A DNA stretch of 64,000 bases from Burkholderiales bacterium (GTDB lineage Bacteria > Pseudomonadota > Gammaproteobacteria > Burkholderiales > Casimicrobiaceae), in NCBI GenBank assembly GCA_025354165.1, contig JANXNI010000032.1, positions 124,001-188,000 of the forward strand, given 5' to 3'. Position numbers and translations under genes: made by a program. The notes under the pieces were generated by a model. It saw only the letters and a list, made by a program, of their open reading frames with translations, had not been told where the DNA came from and made no database searches. Each line of letters opens with the position of its first letter. Position 1 is the first letter of the stretch. This document shows, piece after piece, positions 1 through 9,345 of this stretch.

Positions 1-632
1 TTACCCCCAGTAACAGTCGTTGTGCCAGTGCCCCCTGCTGCGGGCGCGCGCGGATTACGGGTCGCGTCTTTCGGGCCGTAGGCCTGGACTTCCATCGTCG
101 CCGAAACTTCCGGCTCCTGATTGGGCGGCGGCTTGTAGCCGCGCGGCACGGTAGCGCGCAACGCTATATTTTCGATGAAAAGATACGGGATCGAAGTTTC
201 AATCGCGTACAGCGTTTTTTGCAATGCAGACGGCGTTGAATTGAACCCTACGCTCAGGGAATAAACTCGGAATCCCGCTTCATCTTTGACCGTGGGCGGC
301 TGGATTGAGGTCAAACGCGAACCGTTCGCCTCAAGCATCGGTCGCACGAGGTCGGTCAACTCCGAGCCGCCCAGATTCGGCGCGGAATTTTTGAGGAAAA
401 AACGGGCGCTCTCGCGCGCTTTAAGCAGATCGAGTGCACGCTGATGATCTGCGCGCTGCGACGACACGCGACGATAGCGATCAATTCGCTCCTGGGCTAC
501 GGTCTGCGCTTCGTCGTAGCGATCGTAGAGCACATACGCTGGCACGGCGACCGCCGCAATCCCCGCAGCGATCACGAGCAACAGCAACAGAACGGCGAGC
601 AGACGTCCGCGAAGACCCACGGGCAGGTTCAT
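1..632 (-). CDS. gspM: Type II secretion system protein GspM (partial, C-terminus off window)
   Basis: The minus-strand frame opens at an ATG at 632 that overlaps the gspL stop as ATGA, and stays open to base 1 with no stop seen, so the C-terminus lies outside the window. About 210 residues are visible. A short cytoplasmic N-terminus (MNLPVGLRGR) leads into one membrane segment (about residues 10-33), then a periplasmic coiled-coil-like region and a ferredoxin-like second half. This is the GspM plan: a bitopic inner-membrane protein that pairs with GspL in the assembly platform of the type II secretion machine. The call rests on this topology and on its place directly after gspL. The terminal visible part is Gly/Thr/Ala-rich. 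Confidence 0.85.
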   Translation of the reverse strand, partial: MNLPVGLRGRLLAVLLLLLVIAAGIAAVAVPAYVLYDRYDEAQTVAQERIDRYRRVSSQRADHQRALDLLKARESARFFLKNSAPNLGGSELTDLVRPMLEANGSRLTSIQPPTVKDEAGFRVYSLSVGFNSTPSALQKTLYAIETSIPYLFIENIALRATVPRGYKPPPNQEPEVSATMEVQAYGPKDATRNPRAPAAGGTGTTTVTGG

Positions 633-1912
633 GGACGCCGCTCCGGTGTCGGGTTCGGCGCGATCGAAGGTGGCGGCGTAACTGGCGGAGTCGTCGTCGC
701 TACTGGCGATGGTGCCGGCGTAGCGGCGCTGGGCGCGGCTTTCGCCGACGCTGGCGCGCCAGCGGGAGCGGCGGGTACGACGGTCATACCGGGAACGGTC
801 ATGACGGCCGAAGCATCCGACAGCAACAGTGATTTCGGCAACTCGGCCGCCACCAGTTCGCCAGAGACGTGGAAGCGCTCTGCGTTCGGCGCGACGCGGG
901 TCATGGTGGCTTTAAAGACCGGGTCTTTCAACAAAGGCGACTCTTGAAACAGTTGCAAAATTTTGCCGCCACTACCGGTTTCGCCTTGCACGATGACTTC
1001 GCGTACTTTGTCCTTTGGGTCTTTCGGATTCGGCGTGGTCTTGATCTCGAACGATTGCGCCCAGGTGTCATCGGGCAAACGTTTGGTCAAGTCATCGATG
1101 ATCTGAACGATCAGCGGCGAACCGTGTTTGCGAGCGAGCGGCAGGTTGTATTCACCAATCTGCTTTTCGAGTTGGTGCTGCAAGATGCTCGCGGCTTCTG
1201 CCTCCGTCTTGGCACTCGCTTCAACAGGCTGCAGCTCAAGCACGCGCTGGCGCATCTGCCACAGGGGAAATGCCGCCAGGGCGATGGCCAGCAACACACA
1301 GAGCGCAATCAACGCGGTGTTTACCCAGTGATACCGCGATGGCGCGTCAGTTTCAGTCTGTGACGAGGTGAGCAGATTCAACGATGAATCGATATCAGTC
1401 GGCGCGAGGATCAATCGCGTGACTTCAAGGTTTTTTTGTTGTGCGTCGGCGAGCCAGGGTGCGACCCTTGAACGAGGCACGGCGACGACTTCAACGCGGC
1501 AGCTGCCGGCCGCAGCGTTGCGATCAAGCACTCGAAAGTCGTAGTACAGATCACTCGCGCGCAGCGGCGTCAGTCGATCCAGCTCAAAACCTAAAACCTG
1601 TTGCAGACGACCCGCCACAGCGAGGGGTAACTCAACAACGCGGCGAAAACCGTTGGCGTCACCCGCGACCAGGGCGACGGAGCCGCCTCGTTGCGCCAGC
1701 GCGGAGCGGGTGAAGGTCTGTGACTCCATTGCCGATGCGCCGGGCGCCCACACCTGATCGGTCACCGGAGCCCACATCGCCGGGCGCCGCGCCCGAATGC
1801 TTTTGGCGCGCCAGCTCGCGGGAATGCATTCCCACAACTGTTGCTTCCACCAACCCAGAAATTGGCCCCACTGCTGGCCCGCAGAAGATTGGGTTGCGTT
1901 CAAATCAGCCAT
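629..1912 (-). CDS. gspL: Type II secretion system protein GspL (PilN-like)
   Basis: 427 residues. The cytoplasmic half (to about residue 195) matches the actin-like GspL/PilM-type fold in general character. One membrane helix follows at about 197-218, then a periplasmic ferredoxin-like PilN-type domain (about 220-375) and a low-complexity Ala/Pro/Thr tail. GspL recruits the GspE ATPase to the inner membrane and binds GspM. The ATG at 1912 overlaps the end of gspK by 8 nt, and the stop overlaps gspM as ATGA, so the genes are translationally coupled. Sequence conservation in this family is low, so assignment relies partly on gene order. Confidence 0.88.
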   Translation of the reverse strand: MADLNATQSSAGQQWGQFLGWWKQQLWECIPASWRAKSIRARRPAMWAPVTDQVWAPGASAMESQTFTRSALAQRGGSVALVAGDANGFRRVVELPLAVAGRLQQVLGFELDRLTPLRASDLYYDFRVLDRNAAAGSCRVEVVAVPRSRVAPWLADAQQKNLEVTRLILAPTDIDSSLNLLTSSQTETDAPSRYHWVNTALIALCVLLAIALAAFPLWQMRQRVLELQPVEASAKTEAEAASILQHQLEKQIGEYNLPLARKHGSPLIVQIIDDLTKRLPDDTWAQSFEIKTTPNPKDPKDKVREVIVQGETGSGGKILQLFQESPLLKDPVFKATMTRVAPNAERFHVSGELVAAELPKSLLLSDASAVMTVPGMTVVPAAPAGAPASAKAAPSAATPAPSPVATTTPPVTPPPSIAPNPTPERRP

Positions 1913-2882
1913 TCACGACTCCTATTGCTGCCGGAGCCGGAGTCAAGCCCGCCGGTGCGTCGGTTGAGAAACCGCGCTGCCATAAAAAATACTGTGGTCG
2001 ACCGCGTGGCACGCCACCCAACCGCAGGCTCGCTTCACGCGATGCACGGGCACCAGAGGCCATGACGACATCAGCGCGCACGCGAACGGCGTTGGTGCCG
2101 GCGGCGAAATAGGGACTGCTGAAAGGCAGCGGCGGCACCGGTTGACCGTCGCGCAACGCCTGATCGCGCTGCTCAATCCAGGTCTGAGCTTGGCCAACGT
2201 CAATGCCCGGCACGAGGCTTAGTACGGTGAGCGAAGCGGTTTGCGGATCAATCCCCGGTGAGCGCGATTGCACAGTCAACAGGGGCGCTACGGCGTTATA
2301 AAGTTTCGGGCTGATGCCGATCACGTTTTGAAGTTCCTCGATCGCGATGAAAAAATCGTTGGTCGGCAAAACCTTCTTGCCGGCGGCACGATAATCGTCG
2401 GCTTCTGCGCCGTTGGGTCGTTTGAGATTATCGGCGTCCGTCCAGTCTTTGATGCACGCCACTATGCCGTCCGCTTCTTCTTCTGTTGCCCCAACGGACG
2501 TAAACACCCGTTTGAGCAGCGGCTCTGACGCAAAGTTCAAATCGATTTTAGCAGTCTCACTTTTGGCGGAAACAGCAATTTCTGCGCCATTCTCGTTCCA
2601 TTGATGCACAACGCCATCAATTTTCCACTGCGCGATCGCTATTTGAGCGTCCGCTGAACGTGGACGCGACAGTTCAAACACCATGCGATTGACCGCGCCA
2701 TCGGCAGCGGCTTGCGCATTGGCAGCGGCGAGCGAATTGCTGGTGACCTGTGTGCTTACACGCTGGGCATCAGAAAACGACAGGGCGATCACGGTGAGAA
2801 AAATCACCAGCCCGAGCACCATGATGAGCGCGATGCCCTTTTGCTGCTGCTCACGCACGCGGTGGTAGCGCACGCCAATCAT
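1905..2882 (-). CDS. gspK: Type II secretion minor pseudopilin GspK
   Basis: 325 residues from the ATG at 2882, chosen because it forms an ATGA overlap with the gspJ stop; an upstream start at 2909 would add nine residues lying inside gspJ. The prepilin peptidase site is KG|IALIMVL, cleaving after residue 16, and the +5 residue is not Glu, as is usual for GspK. The large globular domain after the hydrophobic helix is typical of GspK, the tip pseudopilin that caps the GspI-GspJ-GspK complex. The segment ADGIVACIKDWTD fits the helical insertion of the family. Confidence 0.92.
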   Translation of the reverse strand: MIGVRYHRVREQQQKGIALIMVLGLVIFLTVIALSFSDAQRVSTQVTSNSLAAANAQAAADGAVNRMVFELSRPRSADAQIAIAQWKIDGVVHQWNENGAEIAVSAKSETAKIDLNFASEPLLKRVFTSVGATEEEADGIVACIKDWTDADNLKRPNGAEADDYRAAGKKVLPTNDFFIAIEELQNVIGISPKLYNAVAPLLTVQSRSPGIDPQTASLTVLSLVPGIDVGQAQTWIEQRDQALRDGQPVPPLPFSSPYFAAGTNAVRVRADVVMASGARASREASLRLGGVPRGRPQYFLWQRGFSTDAPAGLTPAPAAIGVVNG

Positions 2883-3571
2883 CGATTCGCACCGGTCTGA
2901 ATGATGCAACGCTGACGCTGATAGTCGAAGTTGCAGCCCAGCGCTTGTGAGAGCTTGACCGGAATGTAGAGATCAGGCCAACGCTTGTCGCCGGTCTCGG
3001 TCACGCGAATAGCGATGATCGAGGGCATGCGTGCGTTCTCGTCCCATGACTCGACCCACGTACCGGCGTCGGGATTGTTGAGCGGATCGTCGCCCGCATC
3101 GAAGTAGGAGATCGACAACGCGTCGATATTGTCAGCGAGCACGATGGGTTCGGCGGCAGCCAAATCGGGAACCGATTTTTCATCGGGATCAGCGGCTTGA
3201 CGGCGCAGTACGAGCTGGCTTTTTTGTTGCGATTTCGCGACCGCCAATTGCCACCACATGACGCCCCCTTCCGCGATCTGCGATGTCACCGGTGCGAAGT
3301 ACGTGAGGTTCGACGATTTGCCGTTGAATTTGAGCGGCTGCGAGACTTCTCGCCGCCAGCGCATCGGCAGCACGCCGGAAATATGTTCGCGTAGAAACGC
3401 CTGGGTGCGGGCGTACTGCTCAGTGCGTTCAACCACGTCATTGGCTGCGCTGGTACTGCGCTCCGCGCCGCGCACCGTACCCATCAAAATCGTGGTCAGC
3501 ACGGCAAGCAGAGTAATCGCCGCGATCAGTTCGATCAGCGTGAAGCCGTGCTGCTGTCGAGCGCGAATCAT
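2879..3571 (-). CDS. gspJ: Type II secretion minor pseudopilin GspJ
   Basis: 230 residues with a class III leader, HG|FTLIELIAAITLLAVL, with Gly9 before the cleavage site and Glu14 at +5. The roughly 200-residue periplasmic domain matches GspJ in length. It forms the tip complex with GspI and GspK and primes pseudopilus assembly. Both ends overlap neighbouring genes by ATGA (gspI stop at 3568, gspK start at 2882). Two C-terminal cysteines (LGCNF and RCIIQ) could form a disulfide; this is inference. Confidence 0.92.
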   Translation of the reverse strand: MIRARQQHGFTLIELIAAITLLAVLTTILMGTVRGAERSTSAANDVVERTEQYARTQAFLREHISGVLPMRWRREVSQPLKFNGKSSNLTYFAPVTSQIAEGGVMWWQLAVAKSQQKSQLVLRRQAADPDEKSVPDLAAAEPIVLADNIDALSISYFDAGDDPLNNPDAGTWVESWDENARMPSIIAIRVTETGDKRWPDLYIPVKLSQALGCNFDYQRQRCIIQTGANR

Positions 3572-3996
3572 GGAATCTGACGCGGCACAGCGAGCAGCGT
3601 GGTTAGCTCAACATTGCGTTGCTTCGCACCCGGCAAATCACCGGGATTGCTGACGGCGACGCGAGCGACGAGACGCTTCAAGTCGAGCGGCGGTTTGATG
3701 AGCGCATCGCCCTCCTCAACCGGCTCTGCCGCTACCGTTAACGACCACTGCAAGCGACCATCGCTCGATACGCCGGATTCGCTGCCGTCAACCAGGGGTT
3801 TTTCAATGCCGGCCCCCGCGAGCAAGCCCTGCGCTAATGTCATCGCGCGCATGTAATCGCTCGACGCGGATGCGGAACGAACGCCGGTGGCGAACACCTG
3901 CGAAAGCGCCGACAGGCAAAGCGCAGCGATCACCACCGCGACGATGACCTCAAGCAGCGTGAAGCCGCTCTGGCGACGCTGTTGAACGCGTGACAT
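3568..3996 (-). CDS. gspI: Type II secretion minor pseudopilin GspI
   Basis: 142 residues. The prepilin site is SG|FTLLEVIVAVVIAALCL with Gly11 and the +5 Glu16. Size and position between gspH and gspJ identify GspI, the smallest tip-complex pseudopilin. Its ATG shares one base with the gspH stop (TGATG) and its stop overlaps the gspJ start. Confidence 0.93.
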   Translation of the reverse strand: MSRVQQRRQSGFTLLEVIVAVVIAALCLSALSQVFATGVRSASASSDYMRAMTLAQGLLAGAGIEKPLVDGSESGVSSDGRLQWSLTVAAEPVEEGDALIKPPLDLKRLVARVAVSNPGDLPGAKQRNVELTTLLAVPRQIP

Positions 3997-4487
3997 CAGG
4001 CTTCTTCAATCGCGATACGGCCTGTGAGCCAGCCGATATCGATGCGAAATTCGCGTTCTTTGTACTTGACCGTCACCCGCCCGCCGGTCGAGCCGCCATC
4101 CGGATAAAAACGCACCGAAGCGTGCTTCTCGTCGGTCGTTTCGGCGGCGGTGGTCACGAGTTCAAGCGCCACGCCCTCGGGCCATTGGCCACGTCGTTTG
4201 CCACCCGGCAATTGATAAGTACGATCCGCGAGATTGAATTCAACGCCGATATCAGTACGCGTGGCGATAGCTTCGCTACGCGCGAAACGCAATTCCTGGG
4301 CAATCGCTCTGGCCAGCGCGCGGTGCTGCGCCGATGTGACGCCTGAGGAAAAAATCGGCGGCGACAACGCGGCGAGCACACCAATGATCACAATGACCAC
4401 CAGCAATTCGAGCATGGTGAAGCCCGCAATTCGCGCACTGTACCCCAAAGTCCGCACGCGCGCCGGAGCGGAGTTCGGGGTCAGCAT
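3996..4487 (-). CDS. gspH: Type II secretion minor pseudopilin GspH
   Basis: 163 residues. A long 22-residue leader ends in AG|FTMLELLVVIVIIGVLAAL with the +5 Glu27. The C-terminal part is beta-rich, as in the GspH/FimT domain. GspH connects the tip complex to the GspG fibre. The ATG at 4487 lies 32 nt after the gspG stop. The leader is longer than usual; no better internal start was seen because methionines inside it are absent. Confidence 0.9.
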   Translation of the reverse strand: MLTPNSAPARVRTLGYSARIAGFTMLELLVVIVIIGVLAALSPPIFSSGVTSAQHRALARAIAQELRFARSEAIATRTDIGVEFNLADRTYQLPGGKRRGQWPEGVALELVTTAAETTDEKHASVRFYPDGGSTGGRVTVKYKEREFRIDIGWLTGRIAIEEA

Positions 4488-4519
4488 GATCGGTACGAGC
4501 CAGGTGCGACGCGAGCGCG

Positions 4520-4960
4520 TTAGCTCTTGGTGATGTCGGCGTTTTCGCCGTCGCCACCTTCTTTGCCATCAGCGCCCAGAGATTTGATCTCAAACGGCGT
4601 GTTGTTCGGACCGGGTGAGGAGTATTTGTAGTCGTTGCCCCACGGATCTTTGATGTTGTCTTTGCGCAGGTACGGGCCGCTCCAGTTGGGCAGACTGCCG
4701 GGATTTTTGATCAGGGCATCGAGCCCTTCCTGCGCGCTCGGGTAACGACCGATTTCAAGCTTGAACAGGTCAAGCGATTGCAGCATCTGACCCATCTCGA
4801 TTTTGGTCGCATTAGCTTTAGCCTTTTCGGATTGCCCCATAAAACGACTGCCGATGGTCGCCATGAGCACGCCGATGATCACGATCACGGCGAGCAATTC
4901 CATCAGCGTGAAGCCGCGTTGCGTGCTTTGCGCTCGCTGAGTCATTAATTTTGTTTTCAT
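4520..4960 (-). CDS. gspG: Type II secretion major pseudopilin GspG
   Basis: 146 residues, usual length. The prepilin site is RG|FTLMELLAVIVIIGVLMA with +5 Glu21. The family signatures GRYPSAQEGLDAL and DPWGNDYKY are present, and the C-terminal loop with SLGADGKEGGDGENADI matches the calcium-binding loop of GspG. GspG polymerises into the periplasmic pseudopilus that pushes substrates through the GspD secretin. The gene is separated from gspF by about 220 nt, so it may also have its own promoter. Confidence 0.97.
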   Translation of the reverse strand: MKTKLMTQRAQSTQRGFTLMELLAVIVIIGVLMATIGSRFMGQSEKAKANATKIEMGQMLQSLDLFKLEIGRYPSAQEGLDALIKNPGSLPNWSGPYLRKDNIKDPWGNDYKYSSPGPNNTPFEIKSLGADGKEGGDGENADITKS

Positions 4961-4984
4961 AGTTTTCTCTTCAATTCGCAGTCA

Positions 4985-5015
4985 CCGCCAACCGATTTTT
5001 CGGGGCATTTGGCGG
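4985..5015 (-). promoter_or_regulatory. Hairpin in the gspG leader
   Basis: On the minus strand the arms CCGCCAA and TTGGCGG enclose an inner CCGA/TCGG stem with an A-rich loop. It lies about 25 nt upstream of the gspG start. There is no following T-run in the gspG direction, so it is more likely a leader stem than a terminator. A role in boosting or insulating gspG expression is inference. Confidence 0.4.
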
Positions 5016-5091
5016 CGCCATCACATTAATAGCTTTTCCATCAATGCACTATTGTAAAGGGGCTAGTGCTTCATTTTACCGATTGTCGACT

Positions 5092-5152
5092 TATAAAAAA
5101 ATCGACCGCCAGCCCCGATAAAGCCGTCATTTCAGGGAAAAGCTGTTGTTTC
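5092..5152. repeat. Dispersed intergenic repeat, copy A
   Basis: This AT-rich stretch just downstream of the minus-strand gspF stop resembles 35066-35126, which lies just downstream of the glycerate kinase stop. The shared core reads CCCCGA..A.AG.CGTCATTTCAG..AAAAGCT, and weaker similarity extends about 20 nt further. Both copies have the same orientation relative to the preceding gene. It may be a genome-wide 3'-flank element; two copies alone cannot prove that. Confidence 0.45.
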
Positions 5153-5181
5153 AACTTCAGCGTCTTTCATACGACCGCTGC

Positions 5182-6417
5182 CTACACATTAAATTCCGTG
5201 AGCCCAAGCAAAGCGCTCATCAGGGCAAAAATAATACCGCCGACGACAACCGCCAAGGTCAGGATCAAAACCGGCTCCAGCAAGCCCAGCGCGCGTTTGA
5301 GCGTGGTGTTGACCTCGACGTCGTACACCTCGGCGACTTTGAGCAACATCGAGTCCAGTTTGCCAGTTTCTTCGCCCACGGCCACCATGTGAACCGCGAG
5401 CTTTGGGTAAAGCCCGGTTTCCATCAAGGGCCGCGCGAACCCCTGCCCGGCCTTCAGCCGCACCAGCACGCCTTCGAGCGAATTTGCGAGCGCACGATTA
5501 TCCACGGTGTCTTTAACGATAGTGAGCGCTGGCAGCAGGCTCACGCCATTGCCCAAAAGCGTGCCCAACGTACGCGCCAAACGCGCCACCTCGATCTTTG
5601 CGAACAGATCACCCAGAATCGGCAATGTGAGCTTGCGTCGATCCCAATTAAGCCGCCCGACCGGTGTGCGCAAACGGCCCCGGATCAGGATAAACAGCGC
5701 GGCCGCTGCAATCAACACCATCCAGCCGTCCTCGCGAAACCAGTGCGAAATCGCGAGCAGATTCTCGGTAGCGGGCGGCAGCGCTTTGCCGAACTGGCGA
5801 AAGGTCGTTTCGAACTTCGGCACCACGAAAAAGATCATGGTCATCACGGCCACAATTGCCACGGCGACCAGAACTACTGGATACAGCAAGGCCGACTGTA
5901 CGCTGGAGCGTAGTTCGGCGCTTCGCTCCTGAAACTCGGAAATGCGCTCCAGCACGGGCCCGAGCGTGCCGCTCGCCTCGCCCGCGCGCACCATGTTCAC
6001 GAAGAGACGGTCAAACTGCTTCGGATGCTCGGTCAACGCCTGCGACAGCGCCTGTCCGCTACGCACACGATCCCGCAATTCCTGCAACAACGCGGCTTGT
6101 GGCCCAGAATCGGCGAGTCCAACCAAGAGCTCAAAAGCGCGATCCAGTGGCAGCCCCGCCGAGATCAGATTGGCCAGATCACGGGTGAACGCGACGACCT
6201 GATCACGCGTGACTTTGCGCGAGGCAAACAGCCGCGCAAAGGTGCCCATTTTTTTTTCATGCGACGTAATCGCAGCAGCGGCGGCGGTCTGAATTCGCAG
6301 CAGGATGAGCCCCTGCTCTCGCACGCGCTCGACGGCCTCTGCCTCGGAAGCCGCTTCCAGCTGGGCCGAGACCGGATCGCCGGATTGCCGAACGGCATCG
6401 AATGCAAAAAGCGCCAT
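5182..6417 (-). CDS. gspF: Type II secretion inner-membrane platform protein GspF
   Basis: 411 residues, close to the family norm of about 400. Two repeated GspF cytoplasmic domains (about 75-195 and 280-400) surround three membrane segments (about 175-200, 225-245 and 380-403). The motifs AFTRDLANLISAGLPL and ARTLGTLLGNGVSLLPAL are the duplicated family signatures. GspF is the polytopic base of the pseudopilus and works with GspE. The start at 6417 follows gspE by 11 nt and has a GGAA ribosome site. Confidence 0.97.
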   Translation of the reverse strand: MALFAFDAVRQSGDPVSAQLEAASEAEAVERVREQGLILLRIQTAAAAAITSHEKKMGTFARLFASRKVTRDQVVAFTRDLANLISAGLPLDRAFELLVGLADSGPQAALLQELRDRVRSGQALSQALTEHPKQFDRLFVNMVRAGEASGTLGPVLERISEFQERSAELRSSVQSALLYPVVLVAVAIVAVMTMIFFVVPKFETTFRQFGKALPPATENLLAISHWFREDGWMVLIAAAALFILIRGRLRTPVGRLNWDRRKLTLPILGDLFAKIEVARLARTLGTLLGNGVSLLPALTIVKDTVDNRALANSLEGVLVRLKAGQGFARPLMETGLYPKLAVHMVAVGEETGKLDSMLLKVAEVYDVEVNTTLKRALGLLEPVLILTLAVVVGGIIFALMSALLGLTEFNV

Positions 6418-6428
6418 CGTGGTTTCCG

Positions 6429-8177
6429 TTAGCCTTCGCGAGTCGCGCGGAGCACTTCTTCGAGCGTCGTCGTGCCCGCAAGCACTTTGCGCAAGCCGTC
6501 GTCATACATCGGCAGCATGCCCTCTGCGAGCGCTTCGCGGCGCAAATCGCTGGCGTTCGCTTTTTGCATGATGAGACGCCGGATCGGCTCCGACAACGGC
6601 ATCATTTCGGCGATACACATCCGCCCCGTGAAGCCGGTGCCGCTGCACTGTTTGCAGCCCACAGCTTTGTAAACGGTGGGCCGCTCTGGCGCACCGACGC
6701 GCGGCAAACCAATCTCGCGCGCCACGTCGGCCTCAAGCACATGCGGCTCGCGGCAATGGGTACACAGCGTGCGCACAAGGCGTTGCGCCAACACGCCGAC
6801 CAGCGTGCTGGTGAGCAGGTAATCGTCCACGCCCATATCCATCAGACGACTGACCGTAGCTGGAGCGTCGTTGGTGTGCAGCGTCGAGAGCACGAGATGG
6901 CCCGTTAGTGCGGCCTGCACGGCGATTTCGGCGGTCTCAAGATCGCGAATCTCGCCAATCATGATGATGTCAGGGTCTTGCCGCACGATGGAGCGCAGCG
7001 CGCTGGCGAAGGTCAAATCGATCTGCGGCTTGACTTGAATCTGGTTAATGCCGGCCATCTGATATTCGACCGGGTCTTCCACCGTCAAAATCTTCACGTC
7101 GGGCTGATTTAACTCGTCGAGCGCGGTGTAGAGCGTGGTCGTCTTGCCGCTACCGGTCGGGCCGGTGACGAGCAGAATCCCGTTCGGCTGCGCCAGCGCT
7201 TCCTTGAATTTGGCGAGGATGTCGGGCGCGAAACCGAGCTTCTCAAAGTTAAGCTGGACGCCGCTCTTGTCCAAAATACGCATCACGACGCTCTCGCCAT
7301 GCATCGTCGGCACCGTGGATACGCGCAGGTCGATGTCTTTGCCCTGAATGCGCAAGCGAATACGACCGTCCTGCGGCAAGCGGCGCTCTGCGATGTCGAG
7401 ATTCGCCATGATTTTGATGCGTGAAATGACCGCAGCGGCGAGGCGCTTCGGGGGCGATTCGATCTCGTGCAGCACGCCATCAATGCGGTTCCTGATGATC
7501 AGGCGATTCTCAAACGGCTCGATGTGAATATCCGAAGCGCGCGCTTCAAGCGCATTGGTAATGAGCAAGCTCACGAGACGAATCACTGGCGCTTCGGAGG
7601 CCAAATCCTTGAGCTGTTGCACATCATCACCGAGTGCATCGGCGTCGATGCGAGCCTCAAGATCGCCGTCGGTCAACTGAGAGGAAGCACTGCGTCCGCC
7701 GCCGTATAGCCGCTCAATTGCGCCATCAATTTCGGTGCCGATAGCGACAACGCGATGAATTTTGCGATTAGTCACCAATTCGAACGAATGACGGACATAG
7801 TCATCGGTGGGATCCGCAACTGCCAGCGTCAGCGTGTCCTCATCCTCTTCAATCGGCAACGCTCGCGAATCACGCAAAAATCGAGCGGAAATACGCTCTT
7901 CGAGGATCGGAATGTCCGGGAAGGCGGAGGCTTCGACGTAGGGCATGTCGGCTTGAATAGCGAGCGCCTGAGCAATATCGCGTGCCGAGACGACGCCGAG
8001 GGTGGACAACAGGCTGCCGAGTCGCTCCGGGCGGGCGGACGCAGCTTGCAGGCGCAGTACGCGATCAAGCTCAGCCTCGATAATTTTGCCCCGGAAAAGC
8101 AGGATCGCACCGAGCTTGGCGTGCGCGAGGTTCTTCTCGGGCGCAATCACTGGATTACTTTCCTCAATGGTTTCCAC
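6429..8177 (-). CDS. gspE: Type II secretion ATPase GspE
   Basis: 582 residues with a GTG start preceded by AAGG. The N-terminal MshEN/N1E region covers about residues 15-160. The AAA+ motor domain carries Walker A GPTGSGKTTT (339-348), the Asp box near TVEDPVEYQ, Walker B GEIRDLETAEIA and the His box LTGHLVLSTLHTND. A zinc module of two CxxC pairs (CTHC and CKQC) follows, a hallmark of GspE/PilB ATPases. It powers pseudopilus assembly at the cytoplasmic face. It is the first gene of the visible gsp run and is divergent from the rubredoxin gene. Confidence 0.97.
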   Translation of the reverse strand: METIEESNPVIAPEKNLAHAKLGAILLFRGKIIEAELDRVLRLQAASARPERLGSLLSTLGVVSARDIAQALAIQADMPYVEASAFPDIPILEERISARFLRDSRALPIEEDEDTLTLAVADPTDDYVRHSFELVTNRKIHRVVAIGTEIDGAIERLYGGGRSASSQLTDGDLEARIDADALGDDVQQLKDLASEAPVIRLVSLLITNALEARASDIHIEPFENRLIIRNRIDGVLHEIESPPKRLAAAVISRIKIMANLDIAERRLPQDGRIRLRIQGKDIDLRVSTVPTMHGESVVMRILDKSGVQLNFEKLGFAPDILAKFKEALAQPNGILLVTGPTGSGKTTTLYTALDELNQPDVKILTVEDPVEYQMAGINQIQVKPQIDLTFASALRSIVRQDPDIIMIGEIRDLETAEIAVQAALTGHLVLSTLHTNDAPATVSRLMDMGVDDYLLTSTLVGVLAQRLVRTLCTHCREPHVLEADVAREIGLPRVGAPERPTVYKAVGCKQCSGTGFTGRMCIAEMMPLSEPIRRLIMQKANASDLRREALAEGMLPMYDDGLRKVLAGTTTLEEVLRATREG

Positions 8178-8279
8178 CCGGCTGACCTTTTGTTATCAAT
8201 TTCATGTTGGATTCTAATGAGCCCGAGTGGTTCACCTACAATCGCTCCGTTTTATTGTTAGAAGCGCGACACGATCTCT

Positions 8280-8444
8280 ATGAAAAAGTACATGTGCCTG
8301 ATTTGCGGCTGGATCTACGACGAAGAGACCGGCTGGCCCGAGGACAACATCAAGCCAGGCACCAAATGGGACGACGTGCCGATGAACTGGACCTGCCCGG
8401 AATGTGGTGCGCGCAAGGACGACTTCGAAATGGTCGAAATCTAG
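8280..8444 (+). CDS. Rubredoxin
   Basis: A 54-residue protein too short for many gene finders. It has the two iron-binding loops CLICG and CPECG at the expected spacing, with the rubredoxin core [12 protein letters not shown] and the motif [10 protein letters not shown]. It carries one Fe(Cys)4 centre and acts as a soluble one-electron carrier. The ATG at 8280 is the only sensible start. The stop region overlaps the convergent ctaB 3' end by 4 nt. The electron partner is not in this window; rubredoxins near oxidase genes may serve haem or alkane oxygenases, which is inference. Confidence 0.96.
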   Translation: MKKYMCLICGWIYDEETGWPEDNIKPGTKWDDVPMNWTCPECGARKDDFEMVEI

Positions 8445-9337
8445 CTGATGAGGTAGTGATCCGCCAGCAGCGCCGCGAACAACACCGTCAGGTACGTTAG
8501 CGAGAAGCGGAACACCGCACGCGACTTCTGATCCGTGTAGTGCTTTTTCAGTTGCCACACCAGTTGAATGAAGCGCCCGCCAAGCACGAGCGCGGCAACG
8601 CCGTACAGCCAGCCGTTCATGCGGATGGCGAACGGCAATAGCGAGACGGCAAGCAATAAAAATGTATACAGCAGCATGTGCAGCAGGGTGAAATCGCGAC
8701 CATGCGTCACTGGCAGCATCGGAAGCCCCGACTTTTCGTAGTCTTCCTGCCGGTATAACGCCAGAGCCCAGAAATGCGGCGGCGTCCACGCAAATATGAT
8801 GAGGAAAAGCAGGAGCGGCGCGGCTGAAACGTCGTTCGCAACGGCCACCCAGCCGAGTACCGGCGGCATGGCACCCGCAGCTCCGCCAATCACAATGTTC
8901 TGCGGCGTGTTCGGTTTCAGATACAGGGTGTAAATAAACGCATAGCCGAAGAAAGTGCCGAGCGTTAGCGCCCATGTGAGCACGTTGGTCGTGATCATCA
9001 ACACCATACTACCTAGCGCGCCAAGTACAAGGGCGAAGACAACGATCTGAGTAGTGGTGAGCCGGCCCTGCGCCGAGGGTCGCCAGTTAGTGCGCTTCAT
9101 GCGCGCGTCGACCGCTGCTTCGAGCAGACAGTTCATCGCGAAGCTTGCGCCCGCGATCAACCAGATACCTATGCAACCGCCGACAACGACTATCCACGGT
9201 GGCAGCGATTTGTCGACCAGCAACATGCCGATGAAGGCCGTGAATACTGCGAGCATGGTCACACGCGGCTTGGTGACGGCCCAATAGTCGCGCCATCGCT
9301 TTTGCGCGGGGCGCTGGAAGGATTCTCCGGTTTCCAC
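8441..9337 (-). CDS. ctaB: Protohaem IX farnesyltransferase (haem O synthase)
   Basis: 298 residues, GTG start. A UbiA-type polytopic membrane protein with about nine helices. The first Asp-rich site is present as [12 protein letters not shown] and the second conserved region as LPVTHGRD. It transfers a farnesyl group to haem B, giving haem O for the oxidase. It lies at the end of the oxidase assembly run, 8 nt after the preceding gene. In related loci ctaA (haem A synthase) usually sits just before it; here it does not. Confidence 0.96.
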   Translation of the reverse strand: METGESFQRPAQKRWRDYWAVTKPRVTMLAVFTAFIGMLLVDKSLPPWIVVVGGCIGIWLIAGASFAMNCLLEAAVDARMKRTNWRPSAQGRLTTTQIVVFALVLGALGSMVLMITTNVLTWALTLGTFFGYAFIYTLYLKPNTPQNIVIGGAAGAMPPVLGWVAVANDVSAAPLLLFLIIFAWTPPHFWALALYRQEDYEKSGLPMLPVTHGRDFTLLHMLLYTFLLLAVSLLPFAIRMNGWLYGVAALVLGGRFIQLVWQLKKHYTDQKSRAVFRFSLTYLTVLFAALLADHYLIS

Positions 9338-9345
9338 GGCGTCCG

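Noticed and set aside
5146-5913. 255-codon frame opposite gspF
   Set aside because: Antisense to conserved gspF; Gln/His/Arg-rich, no domain.
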